NCBI RefSeq assembly: GCF_002797895.1
Contig: NZ_PGES01000001.1
Coordinates: 4,278,001-4,342,000, forward strand
Source: Janthinobacterium sp. 67
Lineage (GTDB): Bacteria; Pseudomonadota; Gammaproteobacteria; Burkholderiales; Burkholderiaceae_D
Length of the DNA stretch: 64,000 bases
Reading direction: 5' to 3'
Shown here piece after piece: positions 47,547-58,700 of the stretch. The notes under the pieces were generated by a model. It worked only from the letters and a program-made list of their open reading frames with translations, was not told the origin of the DNA and did not search any database. The translations under genes were made by a program, and so were the position numbers. Within the stretch, counting starts at the first letter, position 1, and the number at the start of each line of letters is the position of its first letter.

Positions 47547-48103
47547 GGCGAGGGTTTGCCGCGCAGGCGGCGCGCCAGGCGCGCGGCCAGCACGGCGTAC
47601 AGGGCGTCGAACAGCAGGCCCATCAGCACCAGGACGGCGCCCAGGCGCAGGTATTGCATGCCGACCTGCTCGCTGCCGGCGACGAATTGCGGCAGGAACA
47701 TGCTGCAAAACAGCAGTGCCTTCGGATTGAGCAGATTCGTCAGGAAGCCGCGCACCAGGCTGGCGCGGGCGCCATGCGCCGTGGCGGGGGCGGTTTCTTC
47801 CTGCGCCGTTTTGCTCGACAGGGCCGACTGCAGCAGGCGCAGCGCCAGGTACAGCAGGTAGGCGGCGCCGGCCCATTTGACCCACTGCAAGGCTTGCGGA
47901 TGCGTCACCATCAGCGCCGCCAGGCCCGCGCCAGACAGCGCCACGTGGACGGCGCGCGCGCCGGCGATGCCCACGGCCGTCACCAGCGCCGTGGCCACGC
48001 CGCGCGCGGCGCCCGTCGCCAGCACCAGCGCCATGTCGGGGCCCGGTAATAAAAACGCGCCGGCCAGTGCCAGCAGGTACATCAGGAAGGTAGAATCGGA
48101 CAT
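47483..48103 (-). CDS. LysE/RhtB family amino-acid exporter
   Basis: A 206-residue inner-membrane protein with about six hydrophobic segments: FLMYLLALAGAFLLPGPDMALVLATGAARG at the N-terminus is the LysE/RhtB hallmark, then AVGIAGARAVHVALSGAGLAAL and the loop GFLTNLLNPKALLFCSMFLPQFV. It exports amino acids or homoserine lactone-like compounds. It is divergent from an Lrp/AsnC regulator, the usual pairing for this family, and its 3' end overlaps the opposite gene. Confidence 0.92.
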   Translation of the reverse strand: MSDSTFLMYLLALAGAFLLPGPDMALVLATGAARGVATALVTAVGIAGARAVHVALSGAGLAALMVTHPQALQWVKWAGAAYLLYLALRLLQSALSSKTAQEETAPATAHGARASLVRGFLTNLLNPKALLFCSMFLPQFVAGSEQVGMQYLRLGAVLVLMGLLFDALYAVLAARLARRLRGKPSPYGKFVLPTVFVLLAGRLVLG

Positions 48104-48256
48104 GGGCCAGTCGAAAAGAAAAGCGGGAGCATGCGCACGGTGCAGCCTGCTCGCCGGGTCCCATTATGTTCCCGCTGCGATGAAATGTGCTTGCTTTTCC
48201 TTCCCTGCATGCCCTAGTATTCGGGTAGATTCCACTCGTATAAAAACAAAAATTAG

Positions 48257-48739
48257 ATGAAAATTTCAGAAGTTAGCCTCGACGCCACCGATTTGCAGAT
48301 ACTCAGGCTGTTGCAGGATGAAGGAAGGCTGTCGAATGCGCGCCTGGCCGAGCGCTTGAAACTCAGTGAAACCCCCGTCTGGCGCCGCTTGCGCCGCCTG
48401 GAAGACGAAGGTTTTATCACGGGCTACCAGGCTTTGCTCAACCGTAAGAAGCTGGGCATCGGCCTCGTCGCGTTCGTGCGGGTCGTGTTTGCCAACCACG
48501 GCGGCGAGCAGCCGTCGCAGTTCGAGCAGGCCATCGCGACGATTCCAGAAATTTTGTCGTGCCACAACGTGGCGGGCGAAGCCGATTATTTCCTGCAAGT
48601 GGTGGCGCGCGACCTGGAAGCGTATGGCGAATTCGTCTCGACCGTGCTGCGCCGCCTGCCTGGCGTGGCGGAAATCCAGTCCAGCCTGTCGATGCGTGAA
48701 ATCAAGTCGTCGAACCGCCTGCCTTTGCTGCTGGCCTGA
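48257..48739 (+). CDS. Lrp/AsnC family transcriptional regulator
   Basis: A 160-residue regulator: winged HTH (about 8-65; LDATDLQILRLLQDEGRLSNARLAERLKLSETPVWRRLRRLEDEGFITGYQALLNRKKLG) and a RAM/ACT ligand domain (about 75-150; LSCHNVAGEADYFLQVVARDLEAYGEFV). It very likely senses an amino acid and controls the divergent LysE-type exporter, whose start is 153 bases away. Confidence 0.93.
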   Translation: MKISEVSLDATDLQILRLLQDEGRLSNARLAERLKLSETPVWRRLRRLEDEGFITGYQALLNRKKLGIGLVAFVRVVFANHGGEQPSQFEQAIATIPEILSCHNVAGEADYFLQVVARDLEAYGEFVSTVLRRLPGVAEIQSSLSMREIKSSNRLPLLLA

Positions 48740-48817
48740 GGCACCGGGCGCGCACTATAATTGGAACAGTTGCCAGGACTCGCGCCTGGCGCCCTGATCG
48801 CCATTCCAAGGACCGCC

Positions 48818-49774
48818 ATGCCCGATTCCCTGACACCTTTGTTTCCCGTCCTGTCGCCGAACCGGCACGGCATGCTGGCGGTCGATGACATCCACACCAT
48901 TTACTGGGAAGAGTGCGGCAACCCCGACGGCATCCCCGTGCTGTTCCTGCATGGCGGCCCCGGCGCGGGCCTGTCGCCGCAGCACCGCCGCTTCTTCGAT
49001 CCGCAGCGCTACCGCGTGATCCTGTTCGACCAGCGCGGCGCCGGCAAGTCCACGCCGCTGGGCGAATGGCGCAACAACACGACGCAGCTGCTGATCGAAG
49101 ACATCGAACGCCTGCGCGCCCAGTTCGGCATTGCCCAATGGCTGGTGTTTGGCGGCTCCTGGGGCTCGACCCTGGCGCTGGCGTATGGCCAGGCGCATCC
49201 CGCGGCTTGCCTCGGTTTCGTGCTGCGCGGCATTTTCCTGTGCACGCAGGCGGAAATCGACTGGTTCATCGAAGGCGTGCGCTGGTTCTATCCGGAACTG
49301 TACGCGGAATTCGCCGCGCCGATTCCGCCGGAAGAACGGGGCGACTTGCTGGCGGCCTACGTGCAACGCATCCTCAGCAGCGATCCCGCCGTGTACTGGC
49401 CGGCCGCGCGTGCCTGGAGCCGCTTCGAAGGCCGCCGCGTCTACCTGATGCCGCAGCCCGAGGACGTGCCGAACGATGCGCTGGACCTGGGCGTGGGCCG
49501 GCTCGAATCGCATTACATGGCCAATCTCGGTTTCTTCGAGGAAGACCAGCTGATCCGCAACATGGGACGCATCGCGCATTTGCCGGCGGTCATCGTGCAG
49601 GGCCGTTACGACGCCATCTGCCCGCCGCTGTCGGCTTACCGGCTGCAGCAGGCCTGGCCCGGCGCGCAGCTGGAAATGATACCGGATGCGGGCCATGGCG
49701 CGCTCGAGCACGGCATCGCTTCGGCGCTGGTGCGCGCCACCGAGCGCTTCGTGCCGGGACGCGGCTTCGCATGA
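48818..49774 (+). CDS. pip: Prolyl iminopeptidase
   Basis: A 318-residue alpha/beta hydrolase (family S33) that removes N-terminal proline. The oxyanion block HGGPGAG (about 45-51), the nucleophile elbow GGSWGS with Ser114, the FDQRGAGKSTP block and a late His in DAGHGALEHG are visible; the acid is in VQGRYDAICP. Size and motifs match the PIP family. AAGGA precedes the ATG at 48818. Confidence 0.94.
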   Translation: MPDSLTPLFPVLSPNRHGMLAVDDIHTIYWEECGNPDGIPVLFLHGGPGAGLSPQHRRFFDPQRYRVILFDQRGAGKSTPLGEWRNNTTQLLIEDIERLRAQFGIAQWLVFGGSWGSTLALAYGQAHPAACLGFVLRGIFLCTQAEIDWFIEGVRWFYPELYAEFAAPIPPEERGDLLAAYVQRILSSDPAVYWPAARAWSRFEGRRVYLMPQPEDVPNDALDLGVGRLESHYMANLGFFEEDQLIRNMGRIAHLPAVIVQGRYDAICPPLSAYRLQQAWPGAQLEMIPDAGHGALEHGIASALVRATERFVPGRGFA

Positions 49775-49886
49775 CCATGCGACACGCCGGTTGGCAAAGC
49801 GGCCAGCCGGCGTGCGCCACCTGCTACACTATGGCCTGTGCTGGCGCCACGGTCGGGCGCCGGTGTGAACCCACGACTTTTTATCC

Positions 49887-50327
49887 ATGAACATACAGAT
49901 CGGCGACATCGGCCATATCATCCAGCTGGCGATTGCGCCGGTTTTCCTGTTGACCGGTATTGGCACCATGCTGGTGGTGCTGACCAACCGCCTGGGCCGC
50001 ATCATCGACCGCACGCGCGTGCTGGAAGACCGGCTCGATATCGGCTACAACGATTTCTATATGGATGAGCTAGATACCCTGTATCGGCGTACCCATCTGA
50101 TCAATTACTCGATTTCGCTGAGCACGGCGTGCGGTTTCTTCGTCTGCGTCATCATCGCCATGCTGTTTTTGGGCGATATTCTGAACCTGACCCTGGACAA
50201 ATACATCGCGGCCTTCTTTGTGCTGGCCGTGCTTTGCCTGATCGGCTGTTTTATTTATTTACTGCGCGAAATTTACCTGGCCGCGACGGCCCAGCGCATC
50301 CGGCGCCATATCCGCCCGCCACGTTAA
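49887..50327 (+). CDS. DUF2721 family membrane protein
   Basis: A 146-residue protein with three hydrophobic segments (about 8-28, 75-98, 108-130). The opening IGHIIQLAIAPVFLLTGIGTMLVVLTNRLGRIIDRTRVLE and the RLGRIIDR motif match DUF2721. The charged central loop and the C-terminal tail would be cytoplasmic. Function unknown. It is followed after 42 bases by a small unknown gene. Confidence 0.88.
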   Translation: MNIQIGDIGHIIQLAIAPVFLLTGIGTMLVVLTNRLGRIIDRTRVLEDRLDIGYNDFYMDELDTLYRRTHLINYSISLSTACGFFVCVIIAMLFLGDILNLTLDKYIAAFFVLAVLCLIGCFIYLLREIYLAATAQRIRRHIRPPR

Positions 50328-50369
50328 GCGGCGCGCCGGTTCACCCTACTATTGAAGAACGAGTCCAGC

Positions 50370-50825
50370 ATGCACGATTACAAACGTCCCCCCACCCTGC
50401 ACCGCTACGGCCAGCGCAGCGAACTCGAGCAGGCGCTGAGCCTGGGCCAGTTCCGCCTGACCCCTGCGGGCAATTGTCTGACCCTGAGTTTTTCGCAAGT
50501 GTGGGACAAGCAATTGTTCGACCTGTTCGCCCCGGCCGACGCTTGCCTGATCATCCACAATACGGAAGAATTCGGCGAACGCCTGCACCGCGCCGTACAG
50601 CGCACCTTGCCCAGCTGGGCAGGCATCGATGGCCTGGTCGAATATGGCCAGCGCGCGGCCCTGGGCGCCGCCTTCACCAAGACGCGCGCCGAGGCCGTTG
50701 AGCAGGAATGGCTGTTCGCCTGGCGTTCGATGCAGCCGCAAGCCAGCCTGAACCCCGTTACGGTCAAATTGGGCAGCCTGGAAAACTTCGCGGAAATCCG
50801 CGACCGCGATACCTATCTGGCGTAA
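50370..50825 (+). CDS. Small soluble protein of unknown function
   Basis: A 151-residue protein without signal peptide or membrane segment. Visible blocks are LSLGQFRLTPAGNCLTLSFSQVWDKQLFDLF and a C-terminal NPVTVKLGSLENFAEIRDRDTYLA. The frame reaches a TTG 18 bases further upstream, but ATG at 50370 is the natural start. It converges on the SRPBCC gene with 1 base between. I do not recognise the family with confidence. Confidence 0.72.
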   Translation: MHDYKRPPTLHRYGQRSELEQALSLGQFRLTPAGNCLTLSFSQVWDKQLFDLFAPADACLIIHNTEEFGERLHRAVQRTLPSWAGIDGLVEYGQRAALGAAFTKTRAEAVEQEWLFAWRSMQPQASLNPVTVKLGSLENFAEIRDRDTYLA

Positions 50826-50826
50826 T

Positions 50827-51408
50827 TCAGCCTGACTTTTCCATGTGCTGGCTGTCGATGCGGGCCAGCACGGCCGCCATCATGCGCTCGATATCGCCGC
50901 GTATCATGGTCGTGCCCAGCATGCCGGGCACATAGAAGCCCGGCATCAGCCGGCTGGAAAAGACGATGCGCGTGCCGCCCGTCTCGGGCACGGGATACAG
51001 ATTCCAGCGCGATTCATAATGCCGCATGTCGCCGGAGATCAGGGCGATGTCGATGGACGTGAACGGCGTTTCCGTGGCCCGCACCACCAGGTGGATGGCG
51101 TGGTTCATGAACAGGAAGCGCGCCATACCCTGCTGCTCGATGATGACTTCATTGCCGTTGCGCGACAGCACGCGGCAGGAACTGAGGTCGGGCACGAATT
51201 CATTCATGCGCTCGTAGGTGGTCAGGGTCTTCCACACGGACGCCGACGGCGCCTGCACGCTGGCGCTGGCATCGACTTCATACATGCGCTGCCCGTCGAC
51301 CTCGATGCGCTTGACCTCGACCTTGAGCTTGTCCAGGCGTATCGCCTGCGCCAGCGCGGTAGCGGGGACGGCGCACAGCATCAGCAGGCAAAGGAAGAAT
51401 CGCGTCAT
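50827..51408 (-). CDS. Exported SRPBCC (START-like) family protein
   Basis: A 193-residue protein with a signal peptide (MTRFFLCLLMLCAVPATALA). The remainder resembles the polyketide cyclase/START-like fold: MYEVDASASVQAPSASVWKTLTTYERMNEFVPDLSSCRVL, VIIEQQGMARFLFMNHAIHLVVRATE and SRWNLYPVPETGGTRIVFSSRLMPGFYVPGMLG. Such folds bind hydrophobic ligands; the ligand here is unknown. The mature protein should be periplasmic. Confidence 0.83.
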   Translation of the reverse strand: MTRFFLCLLMLCAVPATALAQAIRLDKLKVEVKRIEVDGQRMYEVDASASVQAPSASVWKTLTTYERMNEFVPDLSSCRVLSRNGNEVIIEQQGMARFLFMNHAIHLVVRATETPFTSIDIALISGDMRHYESRWNLYPVPETGGTRIVFSSRLMPGFYVPGMLGTTMIRGDIERMMAAVLARIDSQHMEKSG

Positions 51409-51495
51409 GCACCTAGCCTACGGGAAAGTACCGGCCGGCACAAGCCGTAAGCGTCGCCGGCCGCTGCGCCGGGCGATTTAGAACTCCCGGTCTAG

Positions 51496-53613
<2,118 letters not shown>

Positions 53614-53628
53614 CCCGGAAAAAAAACT

Positions 53629-53655
53629 GGGGTCGGACCCTCAGGATCCGACCCC
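53629..53655. repeat. GGGGTCGGACCC palindrome
   Basis: GGGGTCGGACCC (53629-53640) and GGATCCGACCCC (53644-53655) pair at 11 of 12 positions, between the convergent fadH and antiporter genes, directly preceded by an A7 run. Related to elements at 28621 and 56900. Confidence 0.75.
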
Positions 53656-53693
53656 GGCACTTGCATGGGCTAGAGGTTCGGCATCAAAGAACC

Positions 53694-55403
53694 TTAATGG
53701 CCATGCCCCTTCTTCGCTGTCTCAAAACTTTGCAGCACGTGCTCGGCCATGCCATTGGCCAGCTCGTGCTCGCCTATGAAGACCTTGCCCGCGTTTTCCG
53801 CGCGCAGCAATTCCGCCTCTTCTTCGCTGTGCGTGCGCACCACCGTCAGGATGGCGGGGTTCAGCGCGCGCGCCGTCTCGATCATGGCGCGCACGTGGAA
53901 GGTGTCCGGCGTGGCGATGACGAGCATGGTGGCATGCGTGATGTGCGCCTGGATCAGCACGGCCGGTTCGCCTGCATTGCCGGCCACGGCTGGAATGCCC
54001 TGCTTGCGCAGCTGGTCGACGATTTCGCGGTTTTCCTCTGCCACGACGAAGTGGATGCCCCGCTCCATCAGGGCGGCGGCGATGCGCCGGCCCACGCGGC
54101 CATAGCCGACGAGGACGATCTGGCCCGACAGTTTTTCCTGCGGCACCGTCATCGGCAGCTCGGCCAGCGGATCCGTCGTGCGTTCGAACTTGCGAGCGAA
54201 ATCGCTGTTGCCGATCACGCGCAGCAGCGGCTTGGCCATGCTGAAGACGAGCGGGTTGAGGGCGATCGACAGGATGGCGCCGGCCAGGATCAGGCTTTGG
54301 CCTTCCTGCGGCATCAGGCCCAGGGACAGGCCCAGCGCGGCCAGGATGAACGAGAACTCGCCGATCTGCGCCAGGCTGGCCGAGACGATGATGGCCGTCT
54401 TCGGCGGATAGCGCAGCGCCATCACGAGCAGGAAGGCGGCGATCGACTTGCCGAAGATAATGATGGCGCACACGGCCAGCACTTGCAAAGGCTTGTCGAT
54501 GAGGATGTTCGGCTCGAACAGCATGCCGACGGAAACGAAGAACAGCACGGCGAACGCATCGCGCAGGGGCAGGGATTCTTCCGCGGCGCGGTGACTGAGT
54601 TCGGACTCGCGCAGCACCATGCCGGCGAAGAAGGCGCCCAGCGCGAACGACACGCCGAACAGCTTGGTGGAAGCGTAGGCGATGCCGACGGCGGCGGCGA
54701 TCACGCACAGGGTGAACAGCTCGCGCGAACCGGTGCGCGCCACTTGCCACAGTATCCACGGGAACAGCTTGCGGCCGACGACCAGCATGAAGAGAATGAA
54801 GCCGGCCACTTGCCCCAGGGTCATGGCCAGGGTTTGCCACAGGCTGACGGCTTCGGCGCCAGGGGCGACCTTGCCGCCCAGCGCGCCGGCAAACGCCGGC
54901 AGCAGCACGAGGACCAGCACGGTGACGAGGTCTTCCACTACCAGCCAGCCGACGGCGATGCGGCCATTGAGGGAATCGAGGATGCCCCGTTCTTCCAGCG
55001 CGCGCAGCAGCACCACGGTACTGGCCACGGACAGGGCCAGGCCGAAGATCAGCCCGCCACCGAGGGTCCAGCCCCACCAGTGGGCCAGGCCCATGCCCAT
55101 CGCCGTGGCGACGCCGATCTGCAGGATGGCGCCGGGCAGCGCGATCTTGCGCACGTCCCATAAATCTTCGATGGAAAAGTGCAGGCCGACACCGAACATC
55201 ATCAGCATCACCCCGATTTCCGCCAATTGTCCCGCTATTTCCGCATCCGCCACGAAACCGGGCGTGGCCGGTCCGATGATGATGCCGGCGGCCAGATAGC
55301 CGACCAGTGCCGGCAGTTTCAGACGCGCGGCAATGAAGCCGAAGATGAGGCCGAACCCGAGGGCGGCGGCGATGGTGGTGATCAGGCTGATGTCATGGGG
55401 CAT
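53694..55403 (-). CDS. YbaL/KefB-type cation:proton antiporter
   Basis: A 569-residue CPA2 antiporter. About twelve membrane segments (1-385) carry LPALVGYLAAGIIIGPATPGF, MFGVGLHFSIEDL and GRIAVGWLVVEDLVTVLVLVLLPAF. A cytoplasmic RCK_N domain (about 415-540; IVLVGYGRVGRRIAAALMERGIHFVV, AVAGNAGEPAVLIQA) binds nucleotide. The tail AKKGHGH is His-rich. It resembles YbaL more than KefB/KefC, since no ancillary KefF/KefG gene is adjacent. It exports K+ or Na+ in exchange for protons. Confidence 0.92.
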   Translation of the reverse strand: MPHDISLITTIAAALGFGLIFGFIAARLKLPALVGYLAAGIIIGPATPGFVADAEIAGQLAEIGVMLMMFGVGLHFSIEDLWDVRKIALPGAILQIGVATAMGMGLAHWWGWTLGGGLIFGLALSVASTVVLLRALEERGILDSLNGRIAVGWLVVEDLVTVLVLVLLPAFAGALGGKVAPGAEAVSLWQTLAMTLGQVAGFILFMLVVGRKLFPWILWQVARTGSRELFTLCVIAAAVGIAYASTKLFGVSFALGAFFAGMVLRESELSHRAAEESLPLRDAFAVLFFVSVGMLFEPNILIDKPLQVLAVCAIIIFGKSIAAFLLVMALRYPPKTAIIVSASLAQIGEFSFILAALGLSLGLMPQEGQSLILAGAILSIALNPLVFSMAKPLLRVIGNSDFARKFERTTDPLAELPMTVPQEKLSGQIVLVGYGRVGRRIAAALMERGIHFVVAEENREIVDQLRKQGIPAVAGNAGEPAVLIQAHITHATMLVIATPDTFHVRAMIETARALNPAILTVVRTHSEEEAELLRAENAGKVFIGEHELANGMAEHVLQSFETAKKGHGH

Positions 55404-55614
55404 GCGTGTGGGGTTCCTTATGGAGGATGTGCGGATGGAAAAGATGTTGCTCAGCGGCTAAGTATAAACGCATCAAAGCCGCTGCCGGAAAATTTCCTGC
55501 GGCTTTATCGCAAAAAACCAGTGCTATATCTTCGTCCAGGTGGCCGCGAACGCATGCCTATCCACCCCGAACATCGCCTAATTCAAGGAATCAAGCGATG
55601 TTACACCCATGCGC

Positions 55615-56736
55615 TCAGACCTTGCGCACGACCACGCAGCCGATGGAATAGCCGGCGCCGAACGAGCAGATGACGCCGGTGCTGCCCGCCGCCATGTCAT
55701 CCTGATATTTATGGAAGGCGATGATGGAACCGGCCGACGAGGTGTTGGCGTAGGTGTCGAGGATCACGGGCGCTTCGTTCTCTTGTGCGTCGCGGCCCAG
55801 GATCAGGCGCGCGATCAGCAAGTTCATGTTCAGGTTGGCCTGGTGCAGCCAGTAGCGGGAGACTTGCGCCACTTCCACGCCGGCCTTGGCCAGGGTCGCC
55901 TTGATCATCTCGGCGGCCATCGGGCACACTTCCTTGAAGACCTTGCGGCCTTGCTGGCGGAACAGTTTATCGGCCTGGCCCACGCCTGACTCGTCAAAAC
56001 GGTTGAGGAAGCCGAAATTGTTGCGGATGGCATTCGAGAAGCGCGTTTTGAGTTCCGTGCCGATGATCTCGAACTGGTGCCGGGACACGGCCGTGTCTTT
56101 CGCTTCGACGATGATGGCGGTGCAGGCGTCGCCGAAAATGAAATGGCTGTCGCGGTCGCGCCAGTTCAGGTGGCCGCTGGTGATTTCGGGATTCAAGACC
56201 AGCACGGCGCGCGCCTGGCCGCTTTGCACGGCGGCCACGGCTTGCTGGATGCCGAAGGTGGCCGACGAGCACGCCACGTTCATGTCAAAACCATAACCAT
56301 CGATGCCCAGCGCATCCTGCACTTCCACGGCCATGGCCGGGTAGGCGCGTTGCATGTTGCTGCAGGCCACCAGCACCATGTCGATGTCGGCCGACGTGCG
56401 GCCGGCGCGGGCCAGCGCGTCGCGCGCGGCGGCGACCGCCATTTCCGCCTGCAGGGACAGTTCGTCATCGCCCCGTTCCGGGATGCGCGAGACCATGCGC
56501 GCCGGGTCGAGGATGCCTTCCTTTTCCATCACGAAGCGCGACTTGATGCCGGACGCCTTTTCGATGAAGGCCACGCTCGACAGGTCCAGCGCCGTCACCG
56601 TGCCCGCGGCGATCGCGTCGGCGTTGTCGGCATTGAACTTTTCCGCGTAGGCATTGAAGCAGGTGACCAGTTCTTCGTTGGAGATCGAAAATGGCGGCGT
56701 GTACAGTCCGGTACCGCTGATGACGACTTGTTTCAT
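55615..56736 (-). CDS. Beta-ketoacyl-ACP synthase III family enzyme
   Basis: A 373-residue thiolase-fold enzyme with the KAS III triad: Cys156 in NVACSSATFG, His in YWLHQANLN and Asn in TYANTSSAGS. It is about 55 residues longer than E. coli FabH (317) through a longer N-terminal region (residues 20-90) holding FIEKASGIKSRFVMEKEGILD. It likely uses an acyl-CoA or acyl-ACP primer other than acetyl-CoA; no acp or fab genes are adjacent, so a role in fatty-acid initiation or a secondary lipid is open. ATG at 56736 is clear. Confidence 0.88.
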   Translation of the reverse strand: MKQVVISGTGLYTPPFSISNEELVTCFNAYAEKFNADNADAIAAGTVTALDLSSVAFIEKASGIKSRFVMEKEGILDPARMVSRIPERGDDELSLQAEMAVAAARDALARAGRTSADIDMVLVACSNMQRAYPAMAVEVQDALGIDGYGFDMNVACSSATFGIQQAVAAVQSGQARAVLVLNPEITSGHLNWRDRDSHFIFGDACTAIIVEAKDTAVSRHQFEIIGTELKTRFSNAIRNNFGFLNRFDESGVGQADKLFRQQGRKVFKEVCPMAAEMIKATLAKAGVEVAQVSRYWLHQANLNMNLLIARLILGRDAQENEAPVILDTYANTSSAGSIIAFHKYQDDMAAGSTGVICSFGAGYSIGCVVVRKV

Positions 56737-56899
56737 GGTTAAACTTTCAAATTTGACAATCGACGTGGCGCCGATAAGTGAAGCAAATTTTACACAAACG
56801 TGCTCGACTGTAGAGAGTTTCGTGTTGCGGGGCAGGGCGATGTGTGGCGGAAGATTGATTTTTGTCGCGTGGAGCGGTGCTGGGGGTATTGCGTGTGAT

Positions 56900-56926
56900 G
56901 GGGTCAGACCCGCCGGGTCTGACCCC
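56900..56926. repeat. GGGGTCAGACCC perfect palindrome
   Basis: GGGGTCAGACCC (56900-56911), loop GCC, GGGTCTGACCCC (56915-56926): a perfect 12-bp stem 7 bases past the ctpA stop on its transcribed strand, with no T tract. Confidence 0.8.
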
Positions 56927-56933
56927 AAACTGC

Positions 56934-58373
56934 TTACTTCTTCTGTTCTTTCTTGACGTCGGCCTGCACCACCACCGGTTCGGCCTTGGCCAGTTGCACC
57001 GGCAAGCCCTTCAGGTGATTGAGCGCCTGGTGCAATTGGAAATCGTCCTTGCTGCCAAATTCCAGCGGCTTGCGGGTCTTTTCCAGGGCGATGATGCGCA
57101 ATTGCTCTTCCATCTCGTCGTTGACGGGGGCCGCTTTGGCGCTTTCTTGGTCGCGGTCGTTGCTCAGGTGCTTGGTCAGGTCCGCTTCGCGGATGCGCAA
57201 GCCGTTCAAGCCGTCGCCGTCCGCATTTTCATCGACCAGCAGGTCGGGCACGATGCCCTTGGCCTGGATCGAGCGGCCGTTCGGCGTGTAGTAGCGGGCC
57301 GTCGTCAGCTTGACGGCCGTGTCGGCCGTCAATTGACGGATGGTTTGCACGGAACCCTTGCCGAAGGTTTGCGTGCCGATGATGGTGGCGCGCTTGTAAT
57401 CCTGCAGGGCGCCGGCGACGATTTCCGAGGCCGAGGCCGAACCCGTGTTGACGAGCACTACCAGCGGTACTTTCTTGATGGCGGGCGGCAATTTCGCCAG
57501 CGCGTCGCCTTCCGAGCGGAAGTTATAGTATTCGGCGCGGCCATAAAATACCTGTTTCGAGTCCGGTAATTGGCCGTTGGTCGAGACGATGGGCGCGTCC
57601 TTCGGCAGGAAGGCGGCCGAGACGCCGATGGCGCCCTGCAGCACGCCGCCCGGATCGTTGCGCAGGTCCAGCACCATGCCCTTGATGTTCGGATCCTGTT
57701 GATATAGCGCCGTGATCTGCGCGGCCATGTCGTCGACGGTCGGTTCCTGGAATTGCGACACGCGCAGCCAGGCGTAGCCCGGCTCGACCATCTTCGCCTT
57801 CACGCTTTTTTGATGGATTTCCTCGCGCGTGATGGTGAAGGCCAGTGGCTGCGGTTCATCCTTGCGGGCAATGGTCAGCGACACCTTGGTGCCCGGTTCA
57901 CCGCGCATGCGCTTGACGTTATCGTCGAGGCTGACGCCCTTCACGGGCTGGCCGTCGAGGCGGGTGATCAAGTCGCCGGCCTTGATGCCGGCGCGGTAGG
58001 CGGGCGAATCCTCGATGGGCGAGACGATCTTGATGTAGCCGTCTTCGCTGAGGCCGATTTCAATGCCCAGGCCGACGAACTTGCCTTCGGAGCCTTCGCG
58101 CAGCTCGGCGTAGGCTTTCTTGTCCAGGTAGGCGGAATGGGGGTCGAGCGAGGCGACCATGCCGGAAATGGCGTCTTCCAGCAGTTTCTTGTCTTCCACC
58201 GGCTCGACGTAATCGGACTTGATCAGGCCAAACACGTCGGCCAGCTGGCGCAGCTCTTCCAGCGGCAGGGGCGGTTCGACGGTCTTTTGCGCCATGGCGG
58301 AAAATTGCAGCGACACGGCGACGCCGGCCACCACGCCCAGGCCGATCAAGCCAGTATTTTTGAGTTTGCCCAT
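56934..58373 (-). CDS. ctpA: C-terminal processing peptidase (S41 family)
   Basis: A 479-residue periplasmic serine protease with an N-terminal signal or anchor (GLIGLGVVAGVAVSLQF). A PDZ domain (about 95-165; FVGLGIEIG ... IKAGDLITRLDGQPVKGV) precedes the S41 domain, with GMVLDLRNDPGGVLQGAIGVSAAFL, the catalytic-serine block TGSASASEIVAGAL and the lysine in TFGKGSVQT. CtpA-type proteases trim or degrade periplasmic and outer-membrane proteins from C-terminal tails. The last 100 residues are charged and Lys-rich (DVKKEQKK end). Confidence 0.94.
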   Translation of the reverse strand: MGKLKNTGLIGLGVVAGVAVSLQFSAMAQKTVEPPLPLEELRQLADVFGLIKSDYVEPVEDKKLLEDAISGMVASLDPHSAYLDKKAYAELREGSEGKFVGLGIEIGLSEDGYIKIVSPIEDSPAYRAGIKAGDLITRLDGQPVKGVSLDDNVKRMRGEPGTKVSLTIARKDEPQPLAFTITREEIHQKSVKAKMVEPGYAWLRVSQFQEPTVDDMAAQITALYQQDPNIKGMVLDLRNDPGGVLQGAIGVSAAFLPKDAPIVSTNGQLPDSKQVFYGRAEYYNFRSEGDALAKLPPAIKKVPLVVLVNTGSASASEIVAGALQDYKRATIIGTQTFGKGSVQTIRQLTADTAVKLTTARYYTPNGRSIQAKGIVPDLLVDENADGDGLNGLRIREADLTKHLSNDRDQESAKAAPVNDEMEEQLRIIALEKTRKPLEFGSKDDFQLHQALNHLKGLPVQLAKAEPVVVQADVKKEQKK

Positions 58374-58700
58374 CTTTGCACCTTTGCAGCTAGCGTGTCT
58401 TGCACAAGCGCCAGTCCCCGTGGAGCGGCGCTTTGTTGAAAGTATAGACCTGAATCTCTGCCGGCGTGGGCCGGCCGTGGAAAAAGCGTGCCTGGAGCCA
58501 GTCTACGCGCGAAAACGGGGCTGCCAGCTTGCCATATGTTGCGGTTTTGTATGCGATGTATAGTGAGTCTTGAGGGGAGTAAGCATTTGTAAGAGTCGAA
58601 AAAAAGCGTGTGCGGCGGCCCTATAGTGGATTCGCATTCTCGACCCGAAGTGGTTTTGCCTGCGTCCGCGGACGCAGGCTTTTTTTTATCCGGAGCCCCC
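58374..58700. other. Intergenic region between ctpA and the Spy-like gene
   Basis: About 330 bases without a supportable gene. It holds the divergent promoters, a TATAGT -10 candidate at 58623-58628 and the hairpin with T8 listed separately. I see no ORF here with coding signs. Confidence 0.5.
58658..58687 (+). terminator. Terminator-like hairpin directly ahead of the Spy-like gene
   Basis: GCCTGCGTC (58658-58666), loop CGCG, GACGCAGGC (58671-58679), then T8. It ends only 13 bases before the ATG at 58701 and just ahead of CGGAG, so it could act as an attenuator of that gene or end a short upstream RNA. Confidence 0.6.

Noticed and set aside
46095..48164. Long minus-strand frame spanning the TPR-like and LysE regions
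   Set aside because: Its sequence is compositionally biased and has no domain; the lysE frame in another phase gives a clear transporter.
53661..55163. Long plus-strand frame opposite the antiporter gene
   Set aside because: Low-complexity Gln/His/Asp-rich product with no domain; it lies wholly over a well-supported minus-strand gene.
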